A stretch of 23,748 bases of DNA from NCBI GenBank assembly GCA_041495205.1, contig JBGQCF010000037.1, forward strand, positions 1-23,748, written 5' to 3'. Below are positions 21,821 through 23,748 of this stretch, one piece after another (position 1 is the first letter of the stretch; each line of letters begins with the position of its first letter). A program made the position numbers and the translations under genes. The stretch is from JAHFRG01 sp041495205 (lineage in GTDB: Bacteria; Pseudomonadota; Gammaproteobacteria; Burkholderiales; JAHFRG01). The notes under the pieces are model-generated. The model had not been told where the DNA came from and ran no database searches. It saw only the letters and a program-made list of their open reading frames with translations.

Positions 21821-22423
21821 TCAGTTCACCTGTGAACCGAGGTTAATGCACTGCACCTGCGGATTCTCAATCTGGATCTCCTGGTGGGTGGTGAGCACCA
21901 CGGCGCCGCCGCGCGCGAGATGCTGCGCGATCAGCAGCCGGACGCAATCCACGGCGCCGGCATCCAGCGCGTCAAACGGCTCGTCAAGAATCCACAATGG
22001 AATTTTTTCAGACAGAAAAAGCCGCGTCAGCGTCACCCGGCGCTGCTGTCCGCGCGATAATATTTTGACCGGCAACGCTTCATACCCCGCCAGCCCAAGC
22101 CGGGCTAATGCCTGCAACGCCTGCTCCCTGCTCACATTGACGCCGGCGAGGGTGCAGGAGATGACGAGATTTTCCAATGCGGTCAATTCGCCTTTGACGG
22201 CATGCGCATGGCCGATATAGAGGAGTTGCTGCCAGTACTCCTCGCGCAGTGAACGAATGTTGTCGCCGTGCCAGCGCACATCGCCGCAGACGGGCGATAG
22301 CAGGCCGCACAATATGCGAAGCAAGCTGGTTTTTCCGCTGCCGTTGGCACCCGTCACGCGCAGCAGGTCGCCGCCGCGCAGCGCGAAATTCAGGCCGCCG
22401 AACAGCCTGCGTCGGCCGCGCAC
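21821..22423 (-). CDS. ccmA: Heme exporter ATPase CcmA
   Basis: The ABC ATPase has Walker A GANGSGKTS, signature LSRGQQRRV and Walker B LWILDEPFDALD, and lacks extra domains, as CcmA does. It energises CcmB. The GTG at 22423 is the only standard start in frame, giving 200 residues, but homology clearly extends upstream (LEAIDLEC at 22447-22424). The position where family members have Met is a Lys codon (AAG, 22450-22448). A rare ATT start at 22459 with GAGGAAGAA directly before it is possible, as is a mutation or base-calling error. Confidence is high for identity and low for the exact start. Confidence 0.93.
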   Translation of the reverse strand: MRGRRRLFGGLNFALRGGDLLRVTGANGSGKTSLLRILCGLLSPVCGDVRWHGDNIRSLREEYWQQLLYIGHAHAVKGELTALENLVISCTLAGVNVSREQALQALARLGLAGYEALPVKILSRGQQRRVTLTRLFLSEKIPLWILDEPFDALDAGAVDCVRLLIAQHLARGGAVVLTTHQEIQIENPQVQCINLGSQVN

Positions 22424-22497
22424 GCACTCCAGGTCGATCGCTTCAAGCTTTGGGTTAATTTCTTCCTCGATTGGAATAGCGATGCGGCGGGCGCTGT

Positions 22498-22983
22498 CTA
22501 CTCTCTGAAGTTCACGATTTGCAGGGGAAAATCGGCCACGGACCTTTTGACGAGATGAATGGCTTCCTGCAGCGTGTCTTTCTTGGCGCCGGAGACGCGC
22601 ACCGCGTCGCCCTGGATGCTGGCTTGCACCTTGAGCTTGTTGTCTTTAATCATCTTCACGATTTTTTTGGCGAGTTCGGTCTCGACGCCGACCTTGATGG
22701 TGATAGTCTGCTTTACTTTGTTGCCGCTCACTTTTTCGATTGGGCCTTTTTGCAGGCAGCGGATGTCAATGCCGCGTTTGGTGAGCTTGCCGTTTAACAC
22801 ATCCGACAGCTGCCTCAGCTTGAATTCATCATCAGCGTAAGCGCTCAACACATACTCGTTCTGCTCCACGCGCGCGTCCGAACCCTTGAAGTCGAAGCGG
22901 TTGGAAATCTCGCGGTTGCACTGGTCCAGCGCGTTTCTCACTTCCTGCTGGTCGACTTGGGAGACGATGTCAAATGACGGCAT
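22498..22983 (-). CDS. yajQ: YajQ-family nucleotide-binding protein
   Basis: The 161-residue protein matches YajQ over its length: MPSFDIVSQVDQQEVRNALDQCNREISNRFDFKGSDAR, then DIRCLQKGPIEKVSGNKVKQTITIKVG and the C-terminal SGAKKDTLQEAIHLVK. YajQ homologues bind cyclic di-GMP in Xanthomonas and related bacteria and act as effectors; whether this one does is unknown. AAGGA is 9 bases before the ATG. It lies upstream of ccmA, 75 bases away, and could be cotranscribed. Confidence 0.93.
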   Translation of the reverse strand: MPSFDIVSQVDQQEVRNALDQCNREISNRFDFKGSDARVEQNEYVLSAYADDEFKLRQLSDVLNGKLTKRGIDIRCLQKGPIEKVSGNKVKQTITIKVGVETELAKKIVKMIKDNKLKVQASIQGDAVRVSGAKKDTLQEAIHLVKRSVADFPLQIVNFRE

Positions 22984-23006
22984 GATGTAAATTCCTTAAA
23001 AGCTTG

Positions 23007-23162
23007 AACCACAGAGGCACAGAGACACAGAGAACGGCAAGATCAAAAAATATCTTGTGTTAAAAACAGGTAGTGGTGACAACTGCGGCACTAGATCTGC
23101 TTCTAACTCCAGTATGTTTTTCTCGTTATGGTTTTCTCTGTGCCTCCGTGTCGGTGAGGTTT
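23007..23162. repeat. 156-bp inverted-repeat element with ACAGAG-rich ends
   Basis: The left end (23007-23034) contains three ACAGAG units at 8-base spacing. The right end (23134-23162) is its imperfect reverse complement, ending at the argG stop codon. The interior is AT-rich and non-coding. Similar CACAGAG/CTCTGTG inverted pairs are scattered in many environmental proteobacterial genomes as I recall. The element fills the whole gap between argG and yajQ and could act as a terminator for argG or affect yajQ transcription. Confidence 0.6.
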
Positions 23163-23748
23163 AACGGTTTTTAAGCTTCGCGGCGATGCGCATCCTAAGC
23201 GCGTTCAACTTGATGAAGCCCGCCGCGTCTTGCTGATTATAGGCGCCCTGGTCGTCCTCGAAGGTTGCGATTTTCGGGTCGAACAGCGAATCGGTCCTGG
23301 AATCGCGCCCGACGATGATGACATTGCCCTTGTAGAGCTTGACCCGCACCCGGCCGTTGACGCCCGCTTGTGAGGCGTCAATCATTTCCTGCAGCATCCT
23401 GCGCTCGGGGCTCCACCAATAGCCGTTGTAAATCAGCGCCGCATAGCGCGGCATCAGGTCGTCCTTGAGATGCGCCACTTCCCGGTCGAGGGTAATGGAT
23501 TCAATCGCGCGGTGCGCTTTCAGCATGATAGTGCCGCCCGGCGTTTCGTAACAGCCGCGCGATTTCATTCCGACGTAGCGGTTTTCCACCAGGTCCAGCC
23601 GCCCGACGCCATGCTTGGCGCCAGCGCGGTTGAGCGTGGTCAGCATTTCCGCCGGATTAACCCGCATGCCGTTGATGCTCGCGATATCGCCTTTTTCGTA
23701 CTCAAGCTCGAGATATTCCGGCTTGTCCGGCGCTTTTTCGGGAGAAAC
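23161..23748 (-). CDS. argG: Argininosuccinate synthase, C-terminal part (5' end outside window)
   Basis: The frame is open to the window edge and gives 195 residues, about half of the roughly 400-residue enzyme. Recognisable segments are GVGRLDLVENRYVGMKSRGCYETPGGTI, YNGYWWSPERRMLQEMID, and the C-terminal AAGFIKLNALRMRIAAKL. ArgG joins citrulline and aspartate with ATP to make argininosuccinate in arginine synthesis. The ATP- and citrulline-binding N-terminal half is not in view. Its stop lies in the right end of the 156-bp repeat. A decayed copy of its 3' end is found at 8360-8422. Confidence 0.96.
   Translation of the reverse strand, partial: VSPEKAPDKPEYLELEYEKGDIASINGMRVNPAEMLTTLNRAGAKHGVGRLDLVENRYVGMKSRGCYETPGGTIMLKAHRAIESITLDREVAHLKDDLMPRYAALIYNGYWWSPERRMLQEMIDASQAGVNGRVRVKLYKGNVIIVGRDSRTDSLFDPKIATFEDDQGAYNQQDAAGFIKLNALRMRIAAKLKNR

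Noticed and set aside
23007..23034. Regular ACAGAG units considered as a CRISPR-like array
   Set aside because: Units are spaced by two bases with no spacers, and no cas genes are present; they belong to an inverted-repeat element.

Overview
The window looks like a chromosomal segment of a betaproteobacterium. The housekeeping genes (xseB-ispA, FolE2, MgtE, YajQ, ArgG, a complete System I ccm operon) have a betaproteobacterial character, and the central cytochrome locus resembles that of neutrophilic Fe(II) oxidisers such as Gallionellaceae/Sideroxydans. This placement rests on gene content and recalled families; no database search was possible.

Left part (1-8229), mostly ordinary genes: a truncated two-domain sulfurtransferase, a 274-bp inverted-repeat element at the 3' end of a SpoIIAA-like gene, an EamA exporter, a Rieske oxygenase with a tandem 18-bp repeat upstream, xseB overlapping ispA, folE2, a retropepsin-like protease, a class I glutamine amidotransferase and MgtE.

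Centre (8230-15341), all on the + strand, is an extracellular electron transfer island: a Cyc2-like monoheme cytochrome fused to a beta-barrel, a periplasmic diheme c cytochrome, a NapC/CymA-type tetraheme quinol-linked cytochrome, an MtoA/MtrA-type decaheme cytochrome and an MtoB/MtrB-type porin. It thus encodes two different outer-membrane electron conduits plus soluble and inner-membrane carriers, and no MtrC/OmcA-like surface cytochrome. Two near-identical promoter regions (8471-8560 and 11882-11970), each with an FNR-type palindrome and a conserved TAGCCT at class II spacing, precede the Cyc2-like gene and the mtoAB unit. The second promoter is followed by a relic of a second NapC-type gene (12107-12211), and the first is preceded by a decayed copy of an argG 3' end (8360-8422) that contains another perfect FNR-type palindrome.

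Right part (15408-23748), all on the - strand: a complete, tightly overlapping ccmABCDEFGHI cytochrome c maturation operon convergent with the electron transfer island, then yajQ, a 156-bp inverted-repeat element and the 3' end of argG. The five cytochrome-locus products need 18 covalent hemes between them (1+2+4+10+0 in the porin gives 17, plus any loaded on partner proteins elsewhere), which the ccm machinery would attach. A perfect FNR-type box with a TATCAT -10 at class II spacing lies inside ccmB and points toward ccmC-ccmI, so shared redox control of cytochrome synthesis and maturation is plausible but unproven. No tRNA, rRNA, CRISPR array or transposase gene was recognised.
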